A DNA stretch of 21,394 bases from an uncultured Prevotellaceae bacterium (GCA_946539475.1 CAMNHM010000033.1:1-21394); one strand, 5' to 3'. Positions 1-10,681 are shown, numbered from the stretch's first letter. The notes: a model not told the origin generated them from the sequence alone. Program-made: numbers and translations.

Positions 1-30
1 GGGAGCGGCTGCGCCAATGTTCGCAATATC

Positions 31-57
31 ACTGAGACTTTTTAAAGTGGGCTCAGT
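31..57. other. Small hairpin upstream of the HU-like fragment
   Basis: ACTGAG (31-36) pairs with CTCAGT (52-57), and CTTT (38-41) pairs with AAAG (44-47), giving an interrupted hairpin just before and across the in-frame stop that precedes the HU-like fragment. It may be the terminator of a gene to the left or the scar where the HU gene lost its 5' end. No other feature is visible in positions 1-45. Confidence 0.3.
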
Positions 58-321
58 CAGAAAGTACAGAAGTATCGTAACACGAATGAGCAGTCGAAGA
101 CCTTCGGGAAGTACTACGTGCGCCCCGTCTACGACAAGAAGTTTATCACTACCAGCGACCTGGCCGACTTCATCCAGACGCAGTGCACGGTGAAGCACAG
201 CGACATCGTGGCCGTGCTGCGCGAGCTGGGCGAGGCCTTCAAGCACTTCTTCGAGATGGGGCAGAAGGTGAAGCTCGACGGCATCGGCATCTTCAAGGTG
301 GACAGGGTGCTGTGCATTTGA
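46..321 (+). pseudogene. HU/IHF-like DNA-binding protein fragment
   Basis: The reading frame after an in-frame TAA at 43-45 translates as an HU-like protein of the Bacteroidota type, with the stretches KTFGKYYVRPVYDKKF and LADFIQTQC, then KLDGIGIFKV. Such proteins bind and bend DNA. No ATG, GTG or TTG lies between the stop and the conserved start of the homology (VQKYRNTNEQS, from about 64); the first usable start is GTG at 118, which would drop that conserved N-terminus and leave 67 residues. The C-terminus also ends abruptly: after GIGIFKV the protein diverges (DRVLCI, then stop), so the beta-ribbon arm that contacts DNA is missing. From memory of the family, full-length relatives run to roughly 120-150 residues. 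I read this as a doubly truncated gene remnant. A short expressed protein from GTG 118 cannot be excluded. Confidence 0.65.
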
Positions 322-382
322 TTAATGTTTAGGATCTGCAAGTCTTGTGCCGACAATAAGTACACGTCGGAATGTAAGCAAT

Positions 383-404
383 AGCAAGGGCAAGCCCCCT
401 TGCT
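383..404. other. 8-bp hairpin downstream of the HU-like fragment
   Basis: AGCAAGGG (383-390) is a perfect inverted repeat with CCCTTGCT (397-404) around a 6-nt loop. It lies 61 bases after the stop of the HU-like fragment. No clear T-run follows on either strand, so it is at best a weak terminator. The rest of 322-437 shows no gene. Confidence 0.35.
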
Positions 405-437
405 GTTGATCTCCATTGTAGAGACGCTAAAGAAAAG

Positions 438-478
438 GAGCCGCAGGACGGGATGGGGAAAAACCTGTTCTGCGGCTC
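438..478 (-). terminator. Rho-independent terminator of the xylan-degradation operon
   Basis: GAGCCGCAGGAC (438-449) pairs with GTTCTGCGGCTC (467-478), a 12-bp stem with one G-T wobble and a 17-nt loop. On the minus strand the stem is followed by CTTTTCTTT, a T-rich tail. It begins 24 bases past the stop of the CE15 gene, so it would end transcription of the minus-strand operon 502-7645. Confidence 0.8.
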
Positions 479-501
479 TTTGTCGTTAAGGGGGAGTGAG
501 G

Positions 502-1680
502 CTACTGCTGCTTCATCTTGACGATGCGCACGTCGGAGGTGTCGGCATCGCGGCCCAGGAGGAAGCGGTCGATGAACGCCTGCACCTCGGGGAACTGGCT
601 GGGGGGCAGCTGGCAGTGGCCGTGTCCGTCGACGACACTCCACCCCATGCGGTCGGAGATGCCGAAGGCGTCCCATACGCGGCGGGCAGCCTCGGCAGAG
701 GGGATCATCGCACGGTCGGCAAGCCACTCGTAGTCGGGGTTGCCGAGCAGCAGGAGGGCTCGCGGACAGACGAGGGCGCAGAGCTCATGCTGGTCGTAGG
801 GCAGACGGTAGACGCTGTCGCCGTGGAACTGCTCGCGCTGGCTCTCCTGGAACCAGTGGTAGTCGGTCTTGTCGAGGTCTTCGACGTTGCGTCCTGCGAG
901 TGTCAGCTCGTGCGACTTGCGCCATGCGGCAGCACCGCCGCCGCCGGGCTCCTGGGCGATGGTGAGTGCGACGCGCTCGTCGAAGGCTCCGCAGTAGAGG
1001 GCCATCTTTCCGGCATAGGAGCAGCCGGTGACGCCGATGTGGGACATGTCGATACGTGTGACCTCCGGGCCCAGCTGCTGCAGTCCGTCGAGGAGTCGGC
1101 TGAATCCCCATGCCCACTCGCTGTAGGCGCCGTTGTCCTTGAGGTCAGGATAGAGTCGGTCGAAGGGGTGCTCGCCGCGCTCGTGGTGGCGTCCGAACTG
1201 CCCGTAGTCGTTGACCTGTCGCTCGTGGAAGGTCATCAGGGCGATGGGACGGTCGGCGAAGAGCTGGCGCGGCAGTGAGATGCCGCTGGAGCCGATCATG
1301 AGTGCATAGGGCGGCTGTCCGACCTTGGGATACTGTATGGTGGCTCGCAGGGAGAGCGTCTCGTTGCCGACGGTGACGTCGACGAAGAGTGTGTCGCCGT
1401 CCATGCGTGCGCGCACCTGCGAGGGGTCGACGGCGGGCTTGCGTCCAATGCCGTAGTGCTGTATCTGGTGGGAGATCTGGCTGCGGCGCTTGCTCCACTG
1501 CTTGAATTTCTTCACTCCGCCGAGGGCATCGGGCAGCTCGCGTATGACAGGCAGCCGGTCGACGGTGGGCATCTTGGGGGCCTTGAACTTTGCGCCCGTA
1601 TTCTCGACGCTATAGACGAGGGGCACCTGCGCGCTGACGGCGGTAGCGGCGAGGAGGAGGAGGATGAATAGCTTCTTCAT
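502..1680 (-). CDS. CE15 glucuronoyl esterase-like alpha/beta hydrolase
   Basis: 392 residues. CE15 enzymes hydrolyse the ester between 4-O-methyl-glucuronic acid on xylan and lignin alcohols. A signal peptide (MKKLFILLLLAATAVSAQ) points to export. Visible family motifs are the nucleophile elbow GCSYAGK with Ser221 (about residues 220-225), AQEPGGGG with the likely catalytic acid Glu244, GNPDYEWL (313-320), and GHCQLP with catalytic His355. The residue after the nucleophile is Tyr222, whereas characterised CE15 enzymes usually have an Arg there that helps form the oxyanion hole. The gene is last in the minus-strand operon after the GH5-GH43 gene; the 48-bp gap is mostly heptamer repeat, which abuts the ATG. 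A strong terminator follows. The fold and family are fairly sure; activity on glucuronoyl esters is less sure because of the Tyr. Confidence 0.88.
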   Translation of the reverse strand: MKKLFILLLLAATAVSAQVPLVYSVENTGAKFKAPKMPTVDRLPVIRELPDALGGVKKFKQWSKRRSQISHQIQHYGIGRKPAVDPSQVRARMDGDTLFVDVTVGNETLSLRATIQYPKVGQPPYALMIGSSGISLPRQLFADRPIALMTFHERQVNDYGQFGRHHERGEHPFDRLYPDLKDNGAYSEWAWGFSRLLDGLQQLGPEVTRIDMSHIGVTGCSYAGKMALYCGAFDERVALTIAQEPGGGGAAAWRKSHELTLAGRNVEDLDKTDYHWFQESQREQFHGDSVYRLPYDQHELCALVCPRALLLLGNPDYEWLADRAMIPSAEAARRVWDAFGISDRMGWSVVDGHGHCQLPPSQFPEVQAFIDRFLLGRDADTSDVRIVKMKQQ

Positions 1681-1681
1681 T

Positions 1682-1716
1682 GTTGAGAGTTGAGGGTTGA
1701 GAGTTGAGGGTTGAGT
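1682..1716. repeat. Heptamer tandem repeat A (GTTGAGA/GTTGAGG), CE15 / GH5-GH43 gap
   Basis: Five 7-bp units alternate GTTGAGA and GTTGAGG (the last is GTTGAGT), so there is also a 14-bp higher-order period. The array begins one base from the ATG of the CE15 gene (1680) and ends 12 bases from the stop of the GH5-GH43 gene (1729). The flank contains GACTTTAGTT, a decamer also found in repeat D. On the transcribed (minus) sense the units read TCTCAAC, opposite to the other three GAGAGTT-type arrays. Confidence 0.9.
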
Positions 1717-1728
1717 GACTTTAGTTTA

Positions 1729-4700
1729 TTACTTGACTGATACCTTGCGGCCGCCGACGATGTAGAGGCCGGTGGGCAGCGACTCGAGGGCTGCACGGCG
1801 GTTGGCGGCGCGGCGGACGAGCTGTCCGGAGAGGGTATAGACGGCCACCGACGAGGGCTGCGGCTCGGCGAGCATGTCGTCGACAGCTGATGGCGGCGTG
1901 TAGTCGGCGTTGTTGGTGAGGTAGACATCGTCGACGACGATGGTGCCATTGCCGTTGCCCCAGAAGTCAACGATGTGTATGTGCTTCGTGTCGAGGGGCT
2001 GCCCCTTCTTGTTGCCGCTGGTGTACCTTGCCGTCTGCAGGTTGACCACGATCTGCTTCTTAGTTCCGAAGGCGGCCGACTCGCAGCAGTCGCTCCAGAT
2101 GCTGTTGGCAGTGAAGATGTTGAGGTGGGCATCGCAGTTGGAGGCTCGCTTGAGCTTGACGACGAGGTACTTGTAGTCCGACATGTCGGCGCCGGCGGGA
2201 TATTCCCATCCCATCTGCCCCCACTGTCCGGGCTTGAAGGTGCGCGTGGACTCGGTGTACGTGCCTTGTGCGAAGAGCGAGGTGTTGATGTACTCGGCTG
2301 CGAAGGGGAAGAAGGTGGAGCGCACGGTGAAGGCTGCCTGCAGGTGGTGGCCCATGGGGTCGGTATAGTCGGCTGTGACCTGTACGCGTCCTTCTTTCAG
2401 TCCGCGTATCTGTCCGTTGCGGAGGTCGACGATGCCGGGTGAGTCGACGGTGAAGCGTGCCTGTGGCGCTACGTTCTCGGCGTGGCCGTCGCGGAAGGTG
2501 GCGGTGAGCGTCAGCGGTGCGACGTTGCCCACCATGACCTCTGTCTCCTCTGCTGCGATGGCGAGCTGCTCAGCGGTGAGCATGTCGGCCGAGAATCCCT
2601 CGAAGGTCTCGGGATAGAACATGTCCTCGCTGAAGGTGTCTTCGGTGGAGAACCAGTCGAAGTCGGCATATCCCTCGTCAGGCCCCTGTGCGTAGCAGAA
2701 GAGCCCGAAGCGAGCTCCCACGAAGACGGAGAGGTTGAAGCCGAGGGTGGTCTCTGAGCCCAGCGGGGTGTAGTTGACGTTGTCGAGGGAGTAGTAGAAA
2801 CGGGTCTTAGAGGTGGAATAGTTGATGATGGCGCGGAGGTAGACGACGCTGTCGATGTCGACGGCCTTCGTGAGGCTGGCGGGCGCGGCGGAGGTGGTGC
2901 TGCGCAGCGTGTCCTGCTGCCAGACGAGCCGCCGCTGTCCGTCGGCCACCTCGACGGCGATCAGGGCATAGGGGTCCTGCAGGATGCAGATGCCGGCGCG
3001 GTTGCCCTCGGAGAGGTGGGTGACGTCGATGCGGACGGTGCCCGTAGAGGGCTTCGACTGATAGCCGAAGATACGCTGTGTGAGGGTGTTACGGGCGGCG
3101 GTGAGTCGTGAGGCTGTGCCGCTGGTGTGCATCCTCAGCCATCCCGGGCGCTCGAAGAGCGACCATGCCCCGTCGTCGGGGTTGTGATTCCACTGCCACT
3201 GCATGCCGAGGGGATAGGCTCGGAAGTTGTCGTTGGTGGGCAGGGGCACGCGTGGGCTGGAGGTGCCCACCTTGGGCTTGGTGAAGGAGACGTAGGGCTT
3301 GCCGTTGCTGCCGATGACGGGCCAGTCGTCCTTCCACCGCACGGGCTGCAGGTTGGGCATGCGGCCGAGGGCTCCGAGGTCTTCCTGGAGAATGGTCCAC
3401 CATTCGCCGGAGGGCGTGTCGAAGAGTGCTCCCTGGTGTACGGTGTTGGGCTTGCCGTCGATGACCTTCTCTACGAGCATCTTCTCCTCGTAGGGGCCGA
3501 AGATGTTCTTCGAGCGGAAGACGGCCTGCCCCGATGGCCAACCGCCATAGGTGGCATAGAGGTAGTAGTAGTCGCCTATCTTGTAGAGGTGGCTGCCCTC
3601 GAGGCCGTCGCGGTCGCTGACGACGCGCTGCTCGCGCAGGAAGTTGAAGTCCTGGTCGAGCTCGCACATCTGTATGTTGCCGATGCCGCAGGCGACGTAG
3701 ACCTTTCCGTTGTCGAAGAGCATGCCAGGGTCGTAGTAGATGCGCGACAGCTTCTTCTGCTGCCAAGGCCCGCGGGGGTCGGTGGCCGTGAGGAGCCATC
3801 CGCCGGCATCGTTGCCGTTGATGAGCAGGTAGAAGCGTCCGTCGTGCCAGTCCATGGAGCATGCCCACATGCCGCGGGCATAGGCGTCGTGGCCGTCGGT
3901 GAGGTTGTAGTTGTCGGTGGCGGCGAGCTGCTTCAGGGGCTGTGAGCAGTACTCCCAGTTGACCAGGTCGTGCGACTGCAGGATGGTGGCGCCGGGGAAG
4001 TGGTGCATGGTGGTTGAGACCATATAATAGGTGTCGCCGACGCGGATGACGTCGGGGTCGGGGAAGTCGGCAAAGACGAGGGGATTCCTGTAGCGCCCGT
4101 TGCCCTGGTCGCTGAGTGGCCCGTTGACGAAGTCGGCGCGGGGCCAGTCGACCTGATAGTAGTCGGCATACCAGTCCATGCAGGCCTTGCCGCAGGCCTC
4201 CTCCAGTCCTCCGAAGGCGGGTACGACCTTGTTTTTCTGGATGAGGGTGTCGACGTCGATGAGGCAACTGGTGCCGGAGAGCGTCATGGAGATGTTGCCG
4301 TAGTGGTCGAGCATGGCCTTGTAAGCCTTGCCCCAGAGGGAGGTGGAGCCCGTGGCCCACGTGCCGTAGTTGGACTCTACCCAGTCGCCGTGCTCGTTGT
4401 AGTGGCCTGTACCGGGCTTCTTGGGGCTCCAGTCGACCTCGGTGATGATGACGGGGTTGGTGTCGACGACGGGCACCTGCTTGTGAAACTGTGCGATCTT
4501 GTCGTCGGCACTGGGATGGTCGTCGCTACAGCCGTACCATCCGCAGTAGTCGTGTACAGCATAGCCTATGTTGTAGCCCTCGATGGGATGGGAGGCGTAG
4601 CTCTGGTAGTTGGCTTGCCAGCCGGTGCCGGGGGCCCAGATGATGCCTGTGAAGCCGTTGGCACGGATCTTGTCGACGATGGGCTGGAAGTAGTCGTGCA

Positions 4701-5364
4701 GGGCCTTCGGATCGTCCTCGCCCTGTGCGTTCTTCAGCGATACGGGCTCGTTGGCCAGCTCGATGCTGATCTGCCCGTCGTATTTGCGGATGTTGGCGTT
4801 CTGGGTGAAGATATCCCAGACGGTAAGCAGGTAGTTCTGGTAGTAGTCGCCCACCTTGAGATTGCCCGGGCAGACGCCTGGGGGACGCACGACGACGTAC
4901 ATGCCGTGGTTCATGGCGCGCTGCATCAGGGGGAAGTAGAGTGAGCCGAGGTAGGTGCGCAGGCGCTCGGGGTTGAACTTGCGGATGTCGGCCTCGCCGG
5001 AGGCATCGGATGCCTGTCCGGCAGCCCCCGACCACTGATAGGTGCTGGAGGGGTCGTTGGTCCATGCCGGCTCGAGGTGCAGCCGGAAGACGGTGCAGTG
5101 GGCCTGTTCGAGTCCGGTGTAGAGTTGTTCGAAGTAGTTGATGCAGCGTTGGCGGCCAGCATCATCATAGCTCCAGCCCCAGCGTCCGCTGTTGAACCAG
5201 GCTGATGGTGTGTCCATGACTCCGTGGAGCACGACATGATTGCCGTGTGTGTCGGTCAGCCAACGGCCGTCGACATGCAGTGTAGGTAAAGGCTTGACAC
5301 CCTGTCCCCACGCTGCGAGCGCGAGACAGGATGCCAATAGGGTTGAATAAAAAGAGTGCTTCAT
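1729..5364 (-). CDS. Secreted GH5-GH43 multidomain hemicellulase with T9SS-like C-terminal domain
   Basis: 1211 residues with a signal peptide (about 1-21). Domains in order: GH5 TIM barrel (about 25-410) with acid/base Glu206 in LANEP and nucleophile Glu309 in IITEVDW; GH43 five-blade propeller (about 425-690) with base Asp436 in FPDPDVI, pKa-modulator Asp545 in YYDPGMLF and acid Glu589 in GLEGSHLY; a concanavalin-like beta-sandwich (about 705-910) as in GH43 beta-xylosidases; a Big2-like Ig domain (about 925-1015); a beta-sandwich, possibly a CBM (about 1020-1150); and a C-terminal YTLSGQLV...LPTGLYIVGGRKV segment (about 1172-1211) resembling a T9SS type A sorting domain. All catalytic residues are present, so both modules should be active. 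Likely roles are endo-xylanase-like (GH5) and beta-xylosidase or arabinofuranosidase (GH43); exact substrates and the GH5 subfamily cannot be set by eye. It lies in an operon between GH10-CE1 and CE15. Confidence 0.92.
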   Translation of the reverse strand: MKHSFYSTLLASCLALAAWGQGVKPLPTLHVDGRWLTDTHGNHVVLHGVMDTPSAWFNSGRWGWSYDDAGRQRCINYFEQLYTGLEQAHCTVFRLHLEPAWTNDPSSTYQWSGAAGQASDASGEADIRKFNPERLRTYLGSLYFPLMQRAMNHGMYVVVRPPGVCPGNLKVGDYYQNYLLTVWDIFTQNANIRKYDGQISIELANEPVSLKNAQGEDDPKALHDYFQPIVDKIRANGFTGIIWAPGTGWQANYQSYASHPIEGYNIGYAVHDYCGWYGCSDDHPSADDKIAQFHKQVPVVDTNPVIITEVDWSPKKPGTGHYNEHGDWVESNYGTWATGSTSLWGKAYKAMLDHYGNISMTLSGTSCLIDVDTLIQKNKVVPAFGGLEEACGKACMDWYADYYQVDWPRADFVNGPLSDQGNGRYRNPLVFADFPDPDVIRVGDTYYMVSTTMHHFPGATILQSHDLVNWEYCSQPLKQLAATDNYNLTDGHDAYARGMWACSMDWHDGRFYLLINGNDAGGWLLTATDPRGPWQQKKLSRIYYDPGMLFDNGKVYVACGIGNIQMCELDQDFNFLREQRVVSDRDGLEGSHLYKIGDYYYLYATYGGWPSGQAVFRSKNIFGPYEEKMLVEKVIDGKPNTVHQGALFDTPSGEWWTILQEDLGALGRMPNLQPVRWKDDWPVIGSNGKPYVSFTKPKVGTSSPRVPLPTNDNFRAYPLGMQWQWNHNPDDGAWSLFERPGWLRMHTSGTASRLTAARNTLTQRIFGYQSKPSTGTVRIDVTHLSEGNRAGICILQDPYALIAVEVADGQRRLVWQQDTLRSTTSAAPASLTKAVDIDSVVYLRAIINYSTSKTRFYYSLDNVNYTPLGSETTLGFNLSVFVGARFGLFCYAQGPDEGYADFDWFSTEDTFSEDMFYPETFEGFSADMLTAEQLAIAAEETEVMVGNVAPLTLTATFRDGHAENVAPQARFTVDSPGIVDLRNGQIRGLKEGRVQVTADYTDPMGHHLQAAFTVRSTFFPFAAEYINTSLFAQGTYTESTRTFKPGQWGQMGWEYPAGADMSDYKYLVVKLKRASNCDAHLNIFTANSIWSDCCESAAFGTKKQIVVNLQTARYTSGNKKGQPLDTKHIHIVDFWGNGNGTIVVDDVYLTNNADYTPPSAVDDMLAEPQPSSVAVYTLSGQLVRRAANRRAALESLPTGLYIVGGRKVSVK

Positions 5365-5381
5365 AGTGATAAGAAAGATAG

Positions 5382-5410
5382 TGAGAGGCGGGCTTTAAGC
5401 TCACCTCTCA
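5382..5410 (-). other. Hairpin in the GH10-CE1 / GH5-GH43 intergenic gap
   Basis: TGAGAGG (5382-5388) pairs with CCTCTCA (5404-5410); a competing pairing of GTGAG with CTCAC is also possible. It fills most of the 55-bp gap between two minus-strand genes. On the minus strand it is followed by a T-rich but interrupted tract (CTATCTTTCTTATC). It could be an attenuator or a processing site that sets the relative level of the downstream gene; this is inference. Confidence 0.4.
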
Positions 5411-5419
5411 AAACTCGGA

Positions 5420-7752
<2,333 letters not shown>

Positions 7753-7792
7753 AAACGACCTTTCGGCCCCATTCCGGCAACAGGATTGAGGC

Positions 7793-9250
7793 TCAGTTTT
7801 TGGTCCAGAAAGAGCGTGTGAAGAGCACCAGTACGGCGATGATCTCGAGACGGCCTACGAGCATGAGGAATGAGCAGAGCCACTTCAGACCGTCGGAGAG
7901 GTCGGCCCACGACATGACGGGCCCGATGTTGGTATCGAGCCCTGCCCCCACATTGCTGATCAGGCTGAGGGCGATGGTAAAGGCGTTGGTGAAGTCGATG
8001 CCCGAGAGCACCATCACGGCCGTGGTGATGAAGAGCATGATGATGTAGAGGGTGAAGAATGCGAGGAGCGTGACGAGGCGTCCCTGCGGGATGTTCTGCC
8101 CCCCTACCCTGACGGGCAGCACGGCGTTGGGATGGAGGATGTGGTGGAACTCGTTGCGGAGCACGCGGAAGAGCATGAGCACGCGGATGGTCTTGAAGCC
8201 TCCCGTGGTGCTGCCGGCACAGGCGCCCATGAACATCAGCACGCCGAGGATGACCCACGTGATCTGCGGCCATGCGCCGGCATCGGTGTTGGAGAGTCCC
8301 GTCGTGGTGAGGAACGAGACGACCTGGAAGAGCGACGAGCGCAGCGCCTCCTCGACGTCGTAGCCCATGCGCGTGATGAGGAGGTACATGATCCAGAGGG
8401 TGGCGACGACGATGGTGGCGACGTAGAGGCGGAACTCGGTGTTGCGGGCGATGGCGCTGAGGCGCAGCTTGAAGAACGTGAGGTAGAGGAGCGTGAAGTT
8501 GATGCCGGCGAGGAACTGGAAGAGGATGGCGAAATACTCGATGGCCGGCGAGCCGAGGAGCACCGTGCTGCCATTATGCGTGGAAAAGCCGCCCGTAGCA
8601 GTGGTCGACATCGAGTAGTTGGTGGCGTCGAACCAGTCCATGCCACAGGCCCAGAACGACAGGGCGCAGGCGACGGTCAGCAGGAGGTAGATGCTCCATA
8701 TCCACTTCGCGTTGGTGGACAGGCGCGGGTGCATCTTCGCCCGCATGGGGCCCGTCGCCTCGGCAGCGAACACCTTCACGCTGCCGCCGACCATCGAGGG
8801 CAGCACGGCAATGGTGAAGAAGACGATGCCCAAGCCGCCGATCCACTGCATCAGCGAGCGCCAGAAGAGGAGGCCGTGGGAGAGGGCCTCGACATCGTCA
8901 ATGACGGTGGCACCAGTAGTGGTGAAGCCCGACATCGTCTCGAAGAAGGCATCGGTGACGCTCGAGGGGGTGCCTTGTATGAGGAAGGGAGACATGCCGA
9001 AGAGCGAGAAGACGATCCACGTCAGTGCGACGACGACGTAGGCATCGCGGCGGCTGAGGGCATTCTCGGCATCGTGTCCAAGATAGCGGAAGAGGCAGGC
9101 GGCAGCACCCGTGATGCATGCCGAGACGACAAAGACGAGCAGGTCGCTCTCGCGATAGATGGCCGACACCACGAGGCACAGCGCCATGAACGCTGCCTCG
9201 ATGAAAAGCAGCGACCCCAAGATCTTAGCTATCAGCTTCCAGTTAATCAT
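7793..9250 (-). CDS. trkH: TrkH-family potassium uptake membrane subunit
   Basis: 485 residues, strongly hydrophobic throughout, the pore-forming inner-membrane subunit of Trk/Ktr potassium uptake. The four pore-loop repeats are visible: MSGFTTTGATV, MSTTATGGFST, SFLTTTGLSNTD and SLISNVGAGLDT, each with the filter glycine. The loop CAGSTTGGFKTIR, conserved in TrkH proteins, is present. Length is typical. It lies downstream of trkA, which encodes its regulatory partner, and the 69-bp gap is mostly a heptamer repeat. The order dxs-trkA-trkH suggests one transcript from the dxs promoter. No convincing terminator follows; only a 4-bp GGCC-GAAA-GGTC stem-loop with a short T-run is seen on the minus strand near 7760-7775. 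Confidence 0.95.
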   Translation of the reverse strand: MINWKLIAKILGSLLFIEAAFMALCLVVSAIYRESDLLVFVVSACITGAAACLFRYLGHDAENALSRRDAYVVVALTWIVFSLFGMSPFLIQGTPSSVTDAFFETMSGFTTTGATVIDDVEALSHGLLFWRSLMQWIGGLGIVFFTIAVLPSMVGGSVKVFAAEATGPMRAKMHPRLSTNAKWIWSIYLLLTVACALSFWACGMDWFDATNYSMSTTATGGFSTHNGSTVLLGSPAIEYFAILFQFLAGINFTLLYLTFFKLRLSAIARNTEFRLYVATIVVATLWIMYLLITRMGYDVEEALRSSLFQVVSFLTTTGLSNTDAGAWPQITWVILGVLMFMGACAGSTTGGFKTIRVLMLFRVLRNEFHHILHPNAVLPVRVGGQNIPQGRLVTLLAFFTLYIIMLFITTAVMVLSGIDFTNAFTIALSLISNVGAGLDTNIGPVMSWADLSDGLKWLCSFLMLVGRLEIIAVLVLFTRSFWTKN

Positions 9251-9269
9251 CTCTCATTACTTTCTTTCC

Positions 9270-9321
9270 ACTCTCAACTCTCAACTCTAAACTCTAAACT
9301 CTCAACTCTCAACTCTCAACT
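9270..9321. repeat. Heptamer tandem repeat B (ACTCTCA), trkA / trkH gap
   Basis: Seven 7-bp units: five ACTCTCA and two central ACTCTAA, followed by a partial unit whose last bases overlap the trkA stop codon (9320-9322). On the transcribed minus strand the array reads TGAGAGT. The variant TAGAGTT is shared with repeat D. Confidence 0.9.
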
Positions 9322-10681
9322 AAAACGGCAGGATCGTCTTTTTGAAGTACTTCTCGACCTTGTCCAGCAGATGACGATGGCAGAAGACGAGGACACTGTC
9401 GCCAGGCAGGATCTGCGTGTTGCCGTTGACGAGGATGCCCTGCTTGCCACGTACGATGCCGCCAATGGCGACGCCACTGGGCAGGCCGAGCTGCTTGACG
9501 GGCTTGCGGGTGACGCGGGAGTCGTCGGTGGCGACGAACTCTGCCACCTCGCTGTCTGCAAGCATCAGCGAGCGGAGGTTACGCACGTCGGCGCGCATCA
9601 TCATCTGGAAGATATGGCTGGCGGCGACGGTCTTCTTGTTGATGATCGTGCCGATGTCGAGGCCCTCAGCCATGCTGACATAGTCGAGGTTCTCGACCAT
9701 GGCGATCGTCTTCCGCACACCCAGCTTCTTCGCCGTCAGGCAGGCCAGGATGTTGGTCTCGGCATTGCCCGTAAGGGCTACGAATGCCTGATGGCTGCGG
9801 ATGTTCTCCTCGCGCAGCAGCGAGAGGTCGCGACCGTCGCCGTGGATGACCATCACATTGCTGCGGTCGATGAGCTGGTTGAGGCGCTCGCAGCGCTCCA
9901 GGGAGCTCTCGATGATCTTGGCGTGCATGCTGTCGGGCAGCGTCAGGGCAGCGCGGACGGACGTCTTGCCGCCGCCCATGATGATGACGTTGTGCACATC
10001 CTCGTACTGCTCCTTGCCCACGATGCGCTTGATATGGGGGATGTACTCGCGCGTGGTCATGAAATAGGCGAGGTCGTTCGTCTTCAGCGAGTCGAGGCCG
10101 CCGGGGATGATGGTCTCGCCGCCTCGCTTCAGGGCAACGATATGGTAGGGGTCGTCAGGGCCGCAGAGGTCCTTCAGCGGCTGTCCGAGAATCTGGCAGC
10201 TGTCGCGCAGCTTGATGCCCAGGAGCACGAGGGCCCCGTCGCGGATGTCCCACCGCTGTCGCACCCATGAGAGCTGCAGGCCGCTGATGATGTCGCCGGC
10301 GGCGAGCATCTCGGGATAGACGAGGGAGTCGACGCCCACCTGCCGGAAGTACTCCTGGTGTGCGGGCTGGAGGTACTCGTAGTTGTCGATGCGTGCCACC
10401 GTCTTCTTCGCGCCCAGGGCATGGGCGAGCATGCAGGCGGTGATGTTGCGGCTTTCCAGACGGGTGACGCCGACGAAGAGGTCGGCATCGGCGACGCCGG
10501 CATTCTTCAGCGTGCTGATGCTCGTGGGCGACTGGCAGAGGGCCATGATGTCGTAGTTGGCGTCGACACCGCTGAGGCGCTCCTCGTCGTCGTCGATGAG
10601 CACACAGTCGTGATGTTCTGTGGAGAGGAGTTTCGACAGGTGTGTGCCGACAGCTCCTGCACCGGCTATTACTATCTTCAT
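9320..10681 (-). CDS. trkA: TrkA potassium uptake regulatory protein (NAD-binding RCK protein)
   Basis: 453 residues from ATG 10681; a longer open frame upstream runs antisense-like through dxs and is not used. TrkA is the cytoplasmic gating subunit that binds the TrkH pore and senses nucleotides. It has two RCK halves. The first Rossmann motif is canonical (GAGAVG, residues 7-12, with IDDD at the end of the second strand). The second, GGGKTS (236-241), has Ser in place of the last Gly, so its nucleotide site may be weaker. Each half has a C-terminal RCK_C region (about 135-215 and 370-450). The start overlaps the dxs stop in ATGA, which implies translational coupling. The stop overlaps repeat B. 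Confidence 0.95.
   Translation of the reverse strand: MKIVIAGAGAVGTHLSKLLSTEHHDCVLIDDDEERLSGVDANYDIMALCQSPTSISTLKNAGVADADLFVGVTRLESRNITACMLAHALGAKKTVARIDNYEYLQPAHQEYFRQVGVDSLVYPEMLAAGDIISGLQLSWVRQRWDIRDGALVLLGIKLRDSCQILGQPLKDLCGPDDPYHIVALKRGGETIIPGGLDSLKTNDLAYFMTTREYIPHIKRIVGKEQYEDVHNVIIMGGGKTSVRAALTLPDSMHAKIIESSLERCERLNQLIDRSNVMVIHGDGRDLSLLREENIRSHQAFVALTGNAETNILACLTAKKLGVRKTIAMVENLDYVSMAEGLDIGTIINKKTVAASHIFQMMMRADVRNLRSLMLADSEVAEFVATDDSRVTRKPVKQLGLPSGVAIGGIVRGKQGILVNGNTQILPGDSVLVFCHRHLLDKVEKYFKKTILPF

Noticed and set aside
3089..4360. A 423-codon frame on the minus strand inside the GH5-GH43 gene
   Set aside because: It is an out-of-frame shadow of a gene with intact catalytic motifs; its Arg/His/Pro/Leu-rich composition is typical of shifted reading of GC-rich sequence.
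7755..7778. A terminator after trkH
   Set aside because: Only a 4-bp stem with a GAAA loop and a short T-run is visible, too weak to annotate as a terminator.
8132..10270. A 712-codon open frame on the plus strand across trkH and trkA
   Set aside because: It is antisense to two certain genes and crosses their junction. Its composition (Glu, Asp, Val, Ala, Arg) is what the reverse complement of GC-rich codons gives, and part of it is translated heptamer repeat.
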